Below, in pieces: positions 17,814 through 25,476 of a DNA stretch of 64,000 nt. The notes beneath the pieces are model-generated. The model saw nothing but the letters and a program-made list of their open reading frames with translations, was not told where the DNA came from and did no database searches. Both the position numbers and the translations under genes were made by a program. How positions within the stretch are numbered: position 1 is the stretch's first letter; every line of letters begins with the position of its first letter. Source of the DNA: Roseiterribacter gracilis (GTDB taxonomy: Bacteria; Pseudomonadota; Alphaproteobacteria; BOG-932; Roseiterribacteraceae). The stretch lies in the NCBI GenBank assembly GCA_018332375.1, contig BOPV01000001.1, positions 1,178,001 through 1,242,000 of the forward strand. The letters are read 5' to 3'.

Positions 17814-18515
17814 ATGGCGCAAGACATCAAAACAGCTGCACGGCTTGGCCCGGCGCTGCGCGCATTGCGCAAGCAGAATGACTGGACGCTCGCCGATGTC
17901 AGCAGCCGCACCGGCCTGCCGATCTCGACCTTGTCGAAAGTGGAGAACGACAAGCTGTCGCTCAGCTACGACAAGCTGGTGCGCCTATCCGAAGGGCTGC
18001 AGGTCGATATCGCGCAGCTTTTCTCGCCTGGTCTCAACGCACCCGAAGTCAGCGATGGTCCGCGCCCGTTCGGTCGCCGCTCGGTGCAGCGTTCGGGTGA
18101 AGGCAATTTCATCGAGACCAAGAACTACACCCACTTCTATCCGGCGGCTGAGCTGCTGCAGAAGAAGTTGGTTCCGATCATCGCCGAGCTACATGTCCGT
18201 TCGCTCGAAGAGTTCGGCGAGCTGATCAAACATACCGGCGAAGAATACGCGATCGTGCTGGACGGTGCGTGCGAGCTGCACACCGAACTGTACGCGCCGC
18301 TGCATCTGGAACGTGGTGATTCCGTCTATTTCGACAGCGCGATGGGGCATGCCTATGTGCTGGCGCCGGGCGCCGATCACTGCACGATCCTGTCGGTCTG
18401 CACCTCGCCCGAAGCGCAGATCCGCGAGAAATTCAGCCCGGTCGAACAGCCGGCCGCGCCGAAAGTAACGCGCGCCTCCAAGCCGGCAGCGCCCAAAAAA
18501 CGAGCTCGCGCGTAA
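17814..18515 (+). CDS. XRE-family regulator with C-terminal cupin domain
   Basis: A 233-residue protein. Residues 10-65 form a lambda-repressor-like helix-turn-helix ('LGPALRALRKQNDWTLADVSSRTGLPISTLSKVEN'-type pattern). Residues about 120-195 form a single cupin barrel ('HTGEEYAIVLDG' and 'GDSVYFDSAMGHAYV'). The C-terminus is Lys/Ala/Pro-rich. Proteins of this architecture sense a small ligand, often an amino acid or derivative, in the cupin and bind palindromic operators. ATG 17814 follows AGGAG/GAGG. It sits in the middle of the scavenging region, beside the TTTTCT-N4-AGAAAA dyad. I infer that it controls the receptors, hydrolases and the M81-amidohydrolase-M19 operon. Confidence 0.9.
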   Translation: MAQDIKTAARLGPALRALRKQNDWTLADVSSRTGLPISTLSKVENDKLSLSYDKLVRLSEGLQVDIAQLFSPGLNAPEVSDGPRPFGRRSVQRSGEGNFIETKNYTHFYPAAELLQKKLVPIIAELHVRSLEEFGELIKHTGEEYAIVLDGACELHTELYAPLHLERGDSVYFDSAMGHAYVLAPGADHCTILSVCTSPEAQIREKFSPVEQPAAPKVTRASKPAAPKKRARA

Positions 18516-18517
18516 CT

Positions 18518-18641
18518 CCCTCTCCCCGAGGGGAGAGGGTTGGGGTGAGGGGATGTCGCGCAGCGTTCGCTGACATCCAAGCCCCCTCACCTTCCCGTCG
18601 CTGCGCGACGGGCCCCTTCCTCTCCCCGTTGGGGAGAGGAG
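18518..18641. repeat. REP-like palindromic element, also bidirectional terminator
   Basis: Three hairpins lie between convergent genes: CCCTCTCCCC / GGGGAGAGGG (18518-18539), CCCGTCG / CGACGGG (18594-18612) and CCTCTCCCC / GGGGAGAGG (18619-18639), with GGGGTGAGGGG and CCCCCTCACC between them. The same CCCTCTCCC...GGGTGAGGG vocabulary recurs at 44092 and 44376. Confidence 0.8.
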
Positions 18642-18643
18642 CA

Positions 18644-19762
18644 TTACAGCCAGGTCTGCCCCAACAAGCGGCGGAAGTTTCCGCCCAGCACGGCCTGAAT
18701 ATCCGCGTCGCTGTATTTGCGGCGGATCATCGCTTCGACCAGGTCGTACATCTTCTTCGGGTGGTTGAAGCCCTCGATGTCGATCTTGTCGCGGAACGCG
18801 TAGCTCGCCTTGTACGACTCGCGCAGCATCTTCTGCATGTTTTCCGGCAGCGCGTCATAGCCGTGCAGATCGGCATCGGTGCCGATGCCGACATGCTCGA
18901 TGCCGACCAGCTTTTTCACATGGTCGATATGGTCGACCATATTGTCGATCGTGGTCGGCTCTTTGGCGCTGACGAACATGCGCACGCCGGTGATGCCCAT
19001 CACGCCGCCTTTGGCGGCCAGCTTCTTGATCGCCTCGTCGGTTTTGACGCGCGGGTGGTTGTTCAGCGCGCGGCAATTCGAATGGGTGATCGCAATCGGC
19101 TTGGGCGAAATCTCGATCGCGTCGAGCGTCGTCTTGTCGCCGCAATGCGAGACGTCGACCAACATGCCGACCTTGTTCATCTCCTGGATGATCTTTTCGC
19201 CGAAATCGCTGACGCCGCCGTCAGCACGATCGGTCGAGCCTGAGCCGATCCGGTTCTGCGAATTGTAGGTCAGCTGCGAACAACGCAGGCCAAGTTCGTA
19301 GAAGGCTTTGACGTCTTTCACGCTGCGGAAGTGCTCGGCATTCTGCACGCCGAGGATCAAGCCGATCTTCTTGGCTGCCTTGGCCGCATCCATGTCTTCG
19401 GCTTTGCCGATCAAGCCCCACAAATCGCTGTTGTGGCCGGCCCAGAAGGTCCAGCTTTGCAACGTCTGCAGAACTTGTTGGTACGCGTCGGGACCGCCGA
19501 CGCCGTAGGCGCAATGGAAGGCGGTGATGCCGCTATCCTTGAACTCAGAAACGTCTTTCGCGCTCAGCTTCTCGATGAAGACTTTTCCTTCGGGAAGCAG
19601 ATACGGAACGCCCAGCATGTCGATGATCAACGACTTCTGGACCAGATCGACGGCGCGCGTCGAATAGCTTGTCGCGCCCTGCCCGCAGGCGACGCGCCCG
19701 AAGCTCAAAAACGGTGCGGCGACGGCCGCTTTCAACAGATTGCGGCGTACGGCATTTGTCAT
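18644..19762 (-). CDS. Membrane dipeptidase family (M19) protein, atypical metal site
   Basis: A 372-residue protein with a Tat-like leader ('VRRNLLKAAVAAPFL'). The renal-dipeptidase fold is shown by 'VDVSH206', 'ITH227SNCRALNNHPR' and 'GIGTD296ADLHG'. Classical M19 enzymes hydrolyse dipeptides, including those with a C-terminal D-residue, with two zinc ions. Here the usual N-terminal H-x-D ligand pair is replaced ('IIDMLGVPYLL', near 47) and the bridging Glu appears to be Gln140 or shifted ('GVQNAEHF'). The metal centre is therefore altered; this variant is known in annotated homologues. Its ATG overlaps the stop of the upstream amidohydrolase gene (ATGA), so it is the last gene of a three-gene operon. 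Confidence 0.9.
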   Translation of the reverse strand: MTNAVRRNLLKAAVAAPFLSFGRVACGQGATSYSTRAVDLVQKSLIIDMLGVPYLLPEGKVFIEKLSAKDVSEFKDSGITAFHCAYGVGGPDAYQQVLQTLQSWTFWAGHNSDLWGLIGKAEDMDAAKAAKKIGLILGVQNAEHFRSVKDVKAFYELGLRCSQLTYNSQNRIGSGSTDRADGGVSDFGEKIIQEMNKVGMLVDVSHCGDKTTLDAIEISPKPIAITHSNCRALNNHPRVKTDEAIKKLAAKGGVMGITGVRMFVSAKEPTTIDNMVDHIDHVKKLVGIEHVGIGTDADLHGYDALPENMQKMLRESYKASYAFRDKIDIEGFNHPKKMYDLVEAMIRRKYSDADIQAVLGGNFRRLLGQTWL

Positions 19763-21048
19763 TGTGAAGCTCCTGTCAGGGCGGTTTTTCCGCCCTTCAT
19801 TACGAAAGTGACTCGTTCCAGCTCGGTGATGTCCTTGAGCGGATCTTCTTTCACCGCGATCAGATCGGCTGCTTTGCCGGGCGCCAGCGACCCAATCTCG
19901 TCCGACATGCGCAGATGCGCAGCGCCCCAAACCGTGGCGGTTCGGATGGCATCGAGCGGCGTGAAGCCGGCTTTGATCAGCAGCGCGAATTCTTTGGCGT
20001 TGATGCCGTGACGCGACACGGCAGAATCGGTGCCGAACGCGAATTTGACGCCGGCTTCGCGTGCACGGCGTGCGGCGGCGACCATGTTCGGCCCGACTTG
20101 CAGCGCCTTCTTGCGCACCGCTTCGGTCTGCCAATCGGGATTCTTGGCGGCCTGCGTGACCGTATCTCCGGCCAGCAGAGTCGGGACGAGATACGTCCCC
20201 TTCTCTTTCATCAGCTTCAGCGAGTCTTGGTCGAGATAGGTGCCGTGTTCGATCGAATCGACGCCGGCGCGCAAGGCTGCGTTGATGCCGTCGGCACCGT
20301 GTGCGTGACACGCAACTTGCCGTCCCAGCATATGCGCGGTTTCGACCACCGCGTTCAGCTCGTCCTGCGTCATCTGCTGGGACAGGCCGGTTGCAGTGTT
20401 CGACATCACGCCACCAGTCGAGGCGGTCTTGATCATCTCGGCGCCGCGCTGCACCGCCTTGCGCACCGCGCGACGGCACTCATCGGCGCCCGAACACAAG
20501 GTCGGCGGCGTCAGCAACGCCAGAATGTCGGGGTGAAAACCGTGAATGTCGCCGTGCCCGCCATGGGCGCCGACAAAGCCGGCGGCAATGATGCGCGGTC
20601 CGACGATCTTTCCTTCGGCGACGCCGTCGCGCAGCGCGTAAATCCCATCCGGATCGTCACCAAGATCGGCAACCGTGGTGAAGCCTGCGCGCAAGACGCG
20701 GCCCGCAAACACCGTGCCGTCGACAACGAGATCGGCCGAGGTTTTACGCACCGTGTCCATGTCGCGCCCCGCGGCTGCGACTTCGGACAGCAGATGCACG
20801 TGGCTGTCGATCAGGCCGGGCAGTACGAACGCGCTTTGCAGATTGACGGTCTCGCCGCCATTCGGTGCGGTTTGAAACCCGTCTTTGATCTCGACGATCT
20901 TGCCGTCGGTGACAACCACGGTCTTGCTGGTCTCGACTTTGCCGCTGGCTGGATCGGCGAGCAGCCGACCGGCCTGTACGTACGTCGTCGTAGCCTGGGC
21001 AGACGTCGTGACGGTCAACGCAAAAAGCAGCGCAGCAAGGCGTTTCAT
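19759..21048 (-). CDS. Exported metal-dependent amidohydrolase (imidazolonepropionase / Xaa-Pro dipeptidase-like)
   Basis: A 429-residue protein with a signal peptide (1-19). It has the amidohydrolase-superfamily metal site: H83-x-H85, a candidate carboxylated Lys207 ('MIKTASTGGV'), H248-A-H250, H268 ('EHGT') and D341 ('FGTDS'). Characterised relatives such as the Caulobacter Cc2672 and Sgx9260 group cleave N-acyl amino acids or dipeptides, so peptide-bond hydrolysis in the periplasm is likely. It is the middle gene of an operon with the M81 protein (10 bp upstream) and the M19 protein (4-nt overlap). The exact substrate cannot be read from sequence. Confidence 0.91.
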   Translation of the reverse strand: MKRLAALLFALTVTTSAQATTTYVQAGRLLADPASGKVETSKTVVVTDGKIVEIKDGFQTAPNGGETVNLQSAFVLPGLIDSHVHLLSEVAAAGRDMDTVRKTSADLVVDGTVFAGRVLRAGFTTVADLGDDPDGIYALRDGVAEGKIVGPRIIAAGFVGAHGGHGDIHGFHPDILALLTPPTLCSGADECRRAVRKAVQRGAEMIKTASTGGVMSNTATGLSQQMTQDELNAVVETAHMLGRQVACHAHGADGINAALRAGVDSIEHGTYLDQDSLKLMKEKGTYLVPTLLAGDTVTQAAKNPDWQTEAVRKKALQVGPNMVAAARRAREAGVKFAFGTDSAVSRHGINAKEFALLIKAGFTPLDAIRTATVWGAAHLRMSDEIGSLAPGKAADLIAVKEDPLKDITELERVTFVMKGGKTALTGASQ

Positions 21049-21058
21049 CGAGCGTCTT

Positions 21059-22519
21059 TCAGTTGCGGGCTTGCGGATCGGCGACGCGCGGAAAGTAATT
21101 TGCGTCGCGCTTCGTGTAGGGCATGGAAGCGAAATCCATCTGCAGCGCGCCCGGCGTCGCGACTTGCAGGATCGCGTCGGCGATCGGCGCGAACAGCGCG
21201 TGGAAATGCTGGCTCGACTTCACCACCACAAAGCGTTTGGTCGAAAGATCGATGCCGAGACCGGTGAAGGCGTCGGGCGAAAAAGTCTGTGTGCGCTTCG
21301 AACAGATGACGATGTCCATGTCATCGGCTTCGATCCACACCGACAGTCCCATCGCCGAACGCGATGGGCCCAACCCACCTTGCGTGTGGTTTTTTTCAAT
21401 CGCGCGCACTGTGCCGACCAAATCGATCGGCGCGCCCGAACTGGGTCCCGCTTTGCCGCCCAGCCGCATATCGAAGCGCGCGCCAACGCCAGCTTCGGCG
21501 CAAGTCTGCGCCAGCACGGGATCCCAAAAACAACCGATGGCAATCCGGTCGAGTTTGCGCGCGCGCAACGCCGCCAGCAGCCGCGTATCGTCGCCGGGCG
21601 AACCACCGCCGGGATTGTCGGCCGTGTCCGCCAACACGACGAGACCGGGCAAGCCGATCGCCTGATCGATCGCCGCGTCGATCTTGGGATAGCGCGGCAG
21701 AAGTTTTTCGCGCGCGTCGTAGATCCGTGCAGCGAGCGACTTTGCCGTCTCGAACGCCAGACGTTCGTCGCCGTCGGCGATCACCAGCATCTTGGAGCCG
21801 ACATCGACCATATCGGCCCAGGGAAAGCCGTGCGCAAAACTCGCTGACAACACGCCGCGTTCTTTCTCGGCGGCGAAGAACGTCTGCAGCAGCGAAGCCA
21901 TCGGCTCGGCGGTGGTCGGGTAAAACCCGACCATGCGCAGATCGACGACGGCGCTGACCGGATTGTACGTACCCGCCGCAGCGCCGACGCAGATCGCATA
22001 CAGCTCCTGCGCGCGTGGGACGTAATCGCTATGCGGATATTCTTTCATCAACACGATCGCAGTGGCGCCCTGCACCATTGCGTCGGTCAGATGACAATGC
22101 GGGTCGAGTTCGACGCCGATTTTCACCGTCGGTCCGACGATGGCGCGCGCGCGCTGGATCAGGTCGCCTTCGCAATCATCGTAGCCATCGGCGATCATGG
22201 CGCCGTGCAGCCCCAGCAGAACCACGTCGAACGGCCCGTCGCGTTCGAGCTGGGCCAGGATTTCGTCGCGCATCGACTCGTAGACCGACCGCACCGTCTT
22301 TCCTGACGGCTGGGCCGAGGCGATCAGCCCCTCGACGACCGTGTGGCCGTCTTTCTCGGCCAAGCCGCGCCAGGTCCGGGCGATTTCGCCATACACGCCC
22401 GGATCGTTGCGCGTGGCATCGCCGCGATGCAGGCCGCCTTCTTCGAAACCCCGCCAGCCCGTTGGAAACGGGGCAAAGGTGTTGGTTTCGGTGGCGATGC
22501 CCGCCAGGAAAATCCGCAT
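21059..22519 (-). CDS. M81-family metallopeptidase, MlrC-like
   Basis: A 486-residue cytosolic protein. The N-terminal DUF1485 part opens with 'MRIFLAGIATETNTF', typical of MlrC. It has 'LLGLHGAM' near 103, 'ELD139PH141CH143LTDAM' and 'EYPH163SDY', the predicted zinc-ligand region. The C-terminal part carries 'VVVKSSQHF'. MlrC of Sphingomonas cleaves the linear tetrapeptide product of microcystin; most homologues have unknown substrates. ATG 22519 is chosen by homology. An ATG at 22555 with AGGAG 11 nt upstream would add 12 residues and place the TTTTCC-N4-GGAAAA dyad inside the gene. It is the first gene of the operon 22519-18644. Confidence 0.9.
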   Translation of the reverse strand: MRIFLAGIATETNTFAPFPTGWRGFEEGGLHRGDATRNDPGVYGEIARTWRGLAEKDGHTVVEGLIASAQPSGKTVRSVYESMRDEILAQLERDGPFDVVLLGLHGAMIADGYDDCEGDLIQRARAIVGPTVKIGVELDPHCHLTDAMVQGATAIVLMKEYPHSDYVPRAQELYAICVGAAAGTYNPVSAVVDLRMVGFYPTTAEPMASLLQTFFAAEKERGVLSASFAHGFPWADMVDVGSKMLVIADGDERLAFETAKSLAARIYDAREKLLPRYPKIDAAIDQAIGLPGLVVLADTADNPGGGSPGDDTRLLAALRARKLDRIAIGCFWDPVLAQTCAEAGVGARFDMRLGGKAGPSSGAPIDLVGTVRAIEKNHTQGGLGPSRSAMGLSVWIEADDMDIVICSKRTQTFSPDAFTGLGIDLSTKRFVVVKSSQHFHALFAPIADAILQVATPGALQMDFASMPYTKRDANYFPRVADPQARN

Positions 22520-22525
22520 TCCGAT

Positions 22526-22541
22526 TTTTCCATTTGGAAAA
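22526..22541. promoter_or_regulatory. TTTTCC-ATTT-GGAAAA operator between M81 operon and MFS operon
   Basis: TTTTCCATTTGGAAAA is a dyad with perfect six-base arms and the same 4-nt spacer as the sites at 4155 and 17697. It lies 7-22 bp from the M81 start codon and 56 bp from the divergent MFS start, so it could regulate both operons. Confidence 0.66.
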
Positions 22542-22596
22542 TCTGTTTCCGTCATGCAAGTTATCGCTCCTGATTGAGCCCGTCGAGAGGTGATCC

Positions 22597-23889
22597 TTGC
22601 CGCAAGCGCCGACAATTTCGGTTCCCCTCCCAGGGGCCTGGCGCGCGGTCATCACGTTCGCGGTGGCTGCGGTCGTGTCCTACACGGACCGCCTGATCCT
22701 GAATCTGCTGGTCGATCCGATCCGCGCCGATCTCGGTATCAGCGACACCCAAGTGTCGTTGCTGCAGGGCGCGGCCTTCGCCGTACTCTATGCATGCGCG
22801 GGCCTGCCCTTGGGCCGGATCGCCGATCGCTGGCCGCGCCGCAACGTCATTGTCGCGGGCGTTTTGATCTGGAGCCTGGCGACCGTCGCCTGCGGTCTCG
22901 CGACCGATTTCCCGACGTTGTTCATTGCGCGCATCTGGGTCGGCATCGGCGAAGCCGCCCTGGCACCGGCTGCGGTTTCGATGATCGCCGATCTGTTTCC
23001 GCCGTCGCGCCGTGGTTTTGCCATTGGCGTGTTTCTGACCGGCATGGTGGTCGGCGGTGGTGCTGCGATTTCGATCGGCGGTGCGCTTCTGTCGTTGATT
23101 GAAGGAGGCGCAGTCCAAGCCTGGCCGATCGTCGGCGCGATGGCGCCGTGGCGCAGCGTGATGGTGCTGGTCGGTCTGGCCGGCATTCCCGTCGCGATCG
23201 CGGTGATGACTCTCTACGAGCCGCAACGGACCAAAACCGAATCTGCGGCGCTGTCGATGCTCGACTCGATGCGCCGCCTCGCCCGCGATGCGCGCGTGCT
23301 GGCGCCGATTTACGGCGCAGCGGCGCTGATTTCGATCGGCGATTACGGGTTTCTCGGCTGGGCGCCGTCGCTTCTGTCACGCCGGTATGGCTGGACGCCG
23401 ATGGAAACCGGCGCTGCGATCGGCGTGTTGCTGATGGCAACCGGCGCGGCCGGCGCCTTGATCGGCGGCGCCTTCGCCGATCGCCTGCAGAAGTCGCACG
23501 GGGTCACTGGCCGTTTGCGTCTCGCCTTGTTCGCTGCGTTGGCGGCGCTCGCTTCGGTGCCGTTGCTGCTGCTAGATTCGTCCAGCGCTGCAGTCGCCGC
23601 GACGGCGCTATGGTCGCTAGCCAGCACGGCGGCGGGCGCGATTGCGATCACCGCGTTGCAAGACCTGGTGCCAAACGAACTTCGCGGACTCGGCACGTCG
23701 CTGGTCGCGTTCGGCAATACGATTGTCGGGCTGGGCCTTGGCCCGACCTTGGTCGCGCTTGCGACCGAACGCGTCTACGGCGACCCGCGCGCGCTGCATG
23801 TTGCGATCGCAACTGCAGTGATCCCTGCCGCCATTCTTGCCTGTTTGATGCTGCGTTCTGCACGGCGCAGCCTGTTGAGGACCGCATGA
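22597..23889 (+). CDS. MFS transporter, Spinster-like
   Basis: A 430-residue protein with twelve hydrophobic helices. Helix 1 carries 'SYTDRLILNLLVDPI', the D-R motif of the Spinster-like MFS group, and the loop 2-3 motif is 'GLPLGRIADRWPRRNVI'. The start is TTG at 22597 with GAGAGGTGA just upstream; no ATG fits the first helix. It is divergent from the M81 gene and overlaps the FAD dehydrogenase gene by 4 nt (ATGA), so it likely imports the substrate of that enzyme, perhaps D-amino acids or small peptides. It is paralogous to the truncated transporter at 63123. Direction and substrate are inferred. Confidence 0.89.
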   Translation: MPQAPTISVPLPGAWRAVITFAVAAVVSYTDRLILNLLVDPIRADLGISDTQVSLLQGAAFAVLYACAGLPLGRIADRWPRRNVIVAGVLIWSLATVACGLATDFPTLFIARIWVGIGEAALAPAAVSMIADLFPPSRRGFAIGVFLTGMVVGGGAAISIGGALLSLIEGGAVQAWPIVGAMAPWRSVMVLVGLAGIPVAIAVMTLYEPQRTKTESAALSMLDSMRRLARDARVLAPIYGAAALISIGDYGFLGWAPSLLSRRYGWTPMETGAAIGVLLMATGAAGALIGGAFADRLQKSHGVTGRLRLALFAALAALASVPLLLLDSSSAAVAATALWSLASTAAGAIAITALQDLVPNELRGLGTSLVAFGNTIVGLGLGPTLVALATERVYGDPRALHVAIATAVIPAAILACLMLRSARRSLLRTA

Positions 23890-25010
23890 CGATTGAGATC
23901 GACGCCCTTGTTATCGGCGCCGGTATGGCCGGCGCATCGATCGGTGCAGAGCTGGCGCGCGACCGCAACGTCGTTCTGCTCGAGCGCGAAAGCCAACCTG
24001 GTTATCACTCAACCGGACGATCGGCGGCGCTGTTTTCGGAATGCTACGGCAACCGGCCGGTGCGCGCGCTGTCGCGCGCCAGCCGCAATTTCTTCTTCAA
24101 CCCGCCGGCCGGTTTCACCAGCGTCGAACTGACCAAGGCGCGCGGTGCGCTGCATGTCGCGACCAAGGATCAGCTCGGTGCGCTGGAGGGGTTGCGCGCG
24201 CAACCCGACTTCGCCGCGCAGACCAAACATGTCGACGGCGACGAAGCGCGCGCGCTGGCGCCGATCCTGACCAAAGACTGGGTTGCAGGCCTGTATGAAC
24301 GTGAAGCGCGCGACGTCGACGTGCACGCGCTGCACCAGGCCTATCTCGCGGCGCTGCGTGAACGCGGCAGCTCGCTGCGCACCGACACTGTGCCGCGCAC
24401 GATCGAGCGCAAAGGCGATCGCTGGAAAGTCGAAACCGGCAGCGAGACGTTCCTGACGCCGTTGCTGGTCAATGCCGGCGGCGCCTGGGCCGATGTCATC
24501 GCGCAGCAAGCCGGCGTCAAAACGATTGGCCTGGTTCCTATGCGTCGCACCGCAATTCTGCTCGAGGCACCGGCTGGTCACACGGTCGACAGCTGGCCGA
24601 TGGTGATCGACGCCGAAGAGCAATTCTACTTCAAGCCTGATGCCGGCACGTTGCTCGTGTCACCGGCCGACGAAACGCCCAGCGAGCCATGTGACGCGCA
24701 GCCCGACGAACTAGACGTCGCAATCGCAGTCGAACGGTTCGAACAGGCGACGACCGAGCGCGTGCGCCGCATCTCGCATCGCTGGGCCGGCCTGCGCAGC
24801 TTCGTCGCCGATCGCGCACCCGTCGTCGGCTACGCCAAGAACGCACCGGGATTTTTCTGGGTCGCCGGACAAGGCGGCTACGGCATCCAGACCGCGCCCG
24901 GCCTGTCGGCTGCTGCAGCCGCGCTGGCGCGCAACCAAGCACTGCCTGAGTTCGTCGCACGCGAAGGGGTCACCGCATCGGACCTCTCGCCCGATCGATT
25001 CGCTGACTAA
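23886..25010 (+). CDS. FAD-dependent D-amino acid dehydrogenase, DauA-like
   Basis: A 374-residue DAO-family flavoprotein. The FAD-binding G11-x-G13-x-x-G16 is followed by 'ERESQPGYHSTGRSAALFSECYG', which closely matches Pseudomonas D-arginine dehydrogenase DauA; the 'FFWVAGQGGYGIQT' C-terminal motif also matches. Tyr54 and the later 'MRRT', 'FYFKPDAG' and 'GLRSF' residues align with DauA Tyr53, Arg222, Tyr249 and Arg305. DauA His48 and Glu87, the latter recognising the guanidinium group, become Leu49 and about Ala88. The enzyme therefore probably oxidatively deaminates D-amino acids other than D-Arg/D-Lys, passing electrons to the respiratory chain. It overlaps the MFS gene and is followed by an Lrp-type regulator. 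Confidence 0.9.
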   Translation: MTIEIDALVIGAGMAGASIGAELARDRNVVLLERESQPGYHSTGRSAALFSECYGNRPVRALSRASRNFFFNPPAGFTSVELTKARGALHVATKDQLGALEGLRAQPDFAAQTKHVDGDEARALAPILTKDWVAGLYEREARDVDVHALHQAYLAALRERGSSLRTDTVPRTIERKGDRWKVETGSETFLTPLLVNAGGAWADVIAQQAGVKTIGLVPMRRTAILLEAPAGHTVDSWPMVIDAEEQFYFKPDAGTLLVSPADETPSEPCDAQPDELDVAIAVERFEQATTERVRRISHRWAGLRSFVADRAPVVGYAKNAPGFFWVAGQGGYGIQTAPGLSAAAAALARNQALPEFVAREGVTASDLSPDRFAD

Positions 25011-25023
25011 GGGAGTTCGCTAG

Positions 25024-25476
25024 ATGATGATCGGACTCGACCGTACCGACCGCCGCATCGTCGAAACCTTGGCGCATGACGCGCGCTTGCCGATGGGCGA
25101 ACTTGCCAACCGCGTCGGTGTTTCGCGCCGGCATTGTCGCGTCCGTCTGCGCGCCCTTGAATCGCGCGGCATCATTCGCGGCTACCACCTGCAGCTCGAA
25201 GAAAAAGCGCTGGGACCGCATGTCGACGCCTTCGTGCGCATCGGCCTGCCGCTGAACGAGCACGGCGCGCGCGATGCGCTGGAGTCGGTGTTGCTGGACC
25301 TGCCCGAAGTGCTGGAAGCGCATCTGGTGACTGGCGAGACCGACTATCTGGCGCGGGTTCGTGCCGACAAGGTCGATACGCTGACGCATCTGATCACCGA
25401 GCGCCTGGCCCGGCTCTGTCCCAACACGCAGCTACGCACCTCGCTGATCGTGCGCACATTGAAACGCGCCAACTAA
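25024..25476 (+). CDS. Lrp/AsnC-family transcriptional regulator
   Basis: A 150-residue protein. The N-terminal winged helix is 'LDRTDRRIVETLAHDARLP..ELANRVGVSRRHCRVRLRALESRGII', residues 5-52. The C-terminal RAM/AsnC ligand-binding domain includes 'VLEAHLVTGETDYLARVRA'. Lrp proteins bind amino acids and act locally or globally. The site is 13 bp after the dehydrogenase gene, with GGGAG about 8 nt before the ATG, so it is the last gene of the MFS-dehydrogenase operon and probably senses a related amino acid. It converges on the MFS gene at 25473, with stops overlapping by 4 nt. Confidence 0.93.
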   Translation: MMIGLDRTDRRIVETLAHDARLPMGELANRVGVSRRHCRVRLRALESRGIIRGYHLQLEEKALGPHVDAFVRIGLPLNEHGARDALESVLLDLPEVLEAHLVTGETDYLARVRADKVDTLTHLITERLARLCPNTQLRTSLIVRTLKRAN

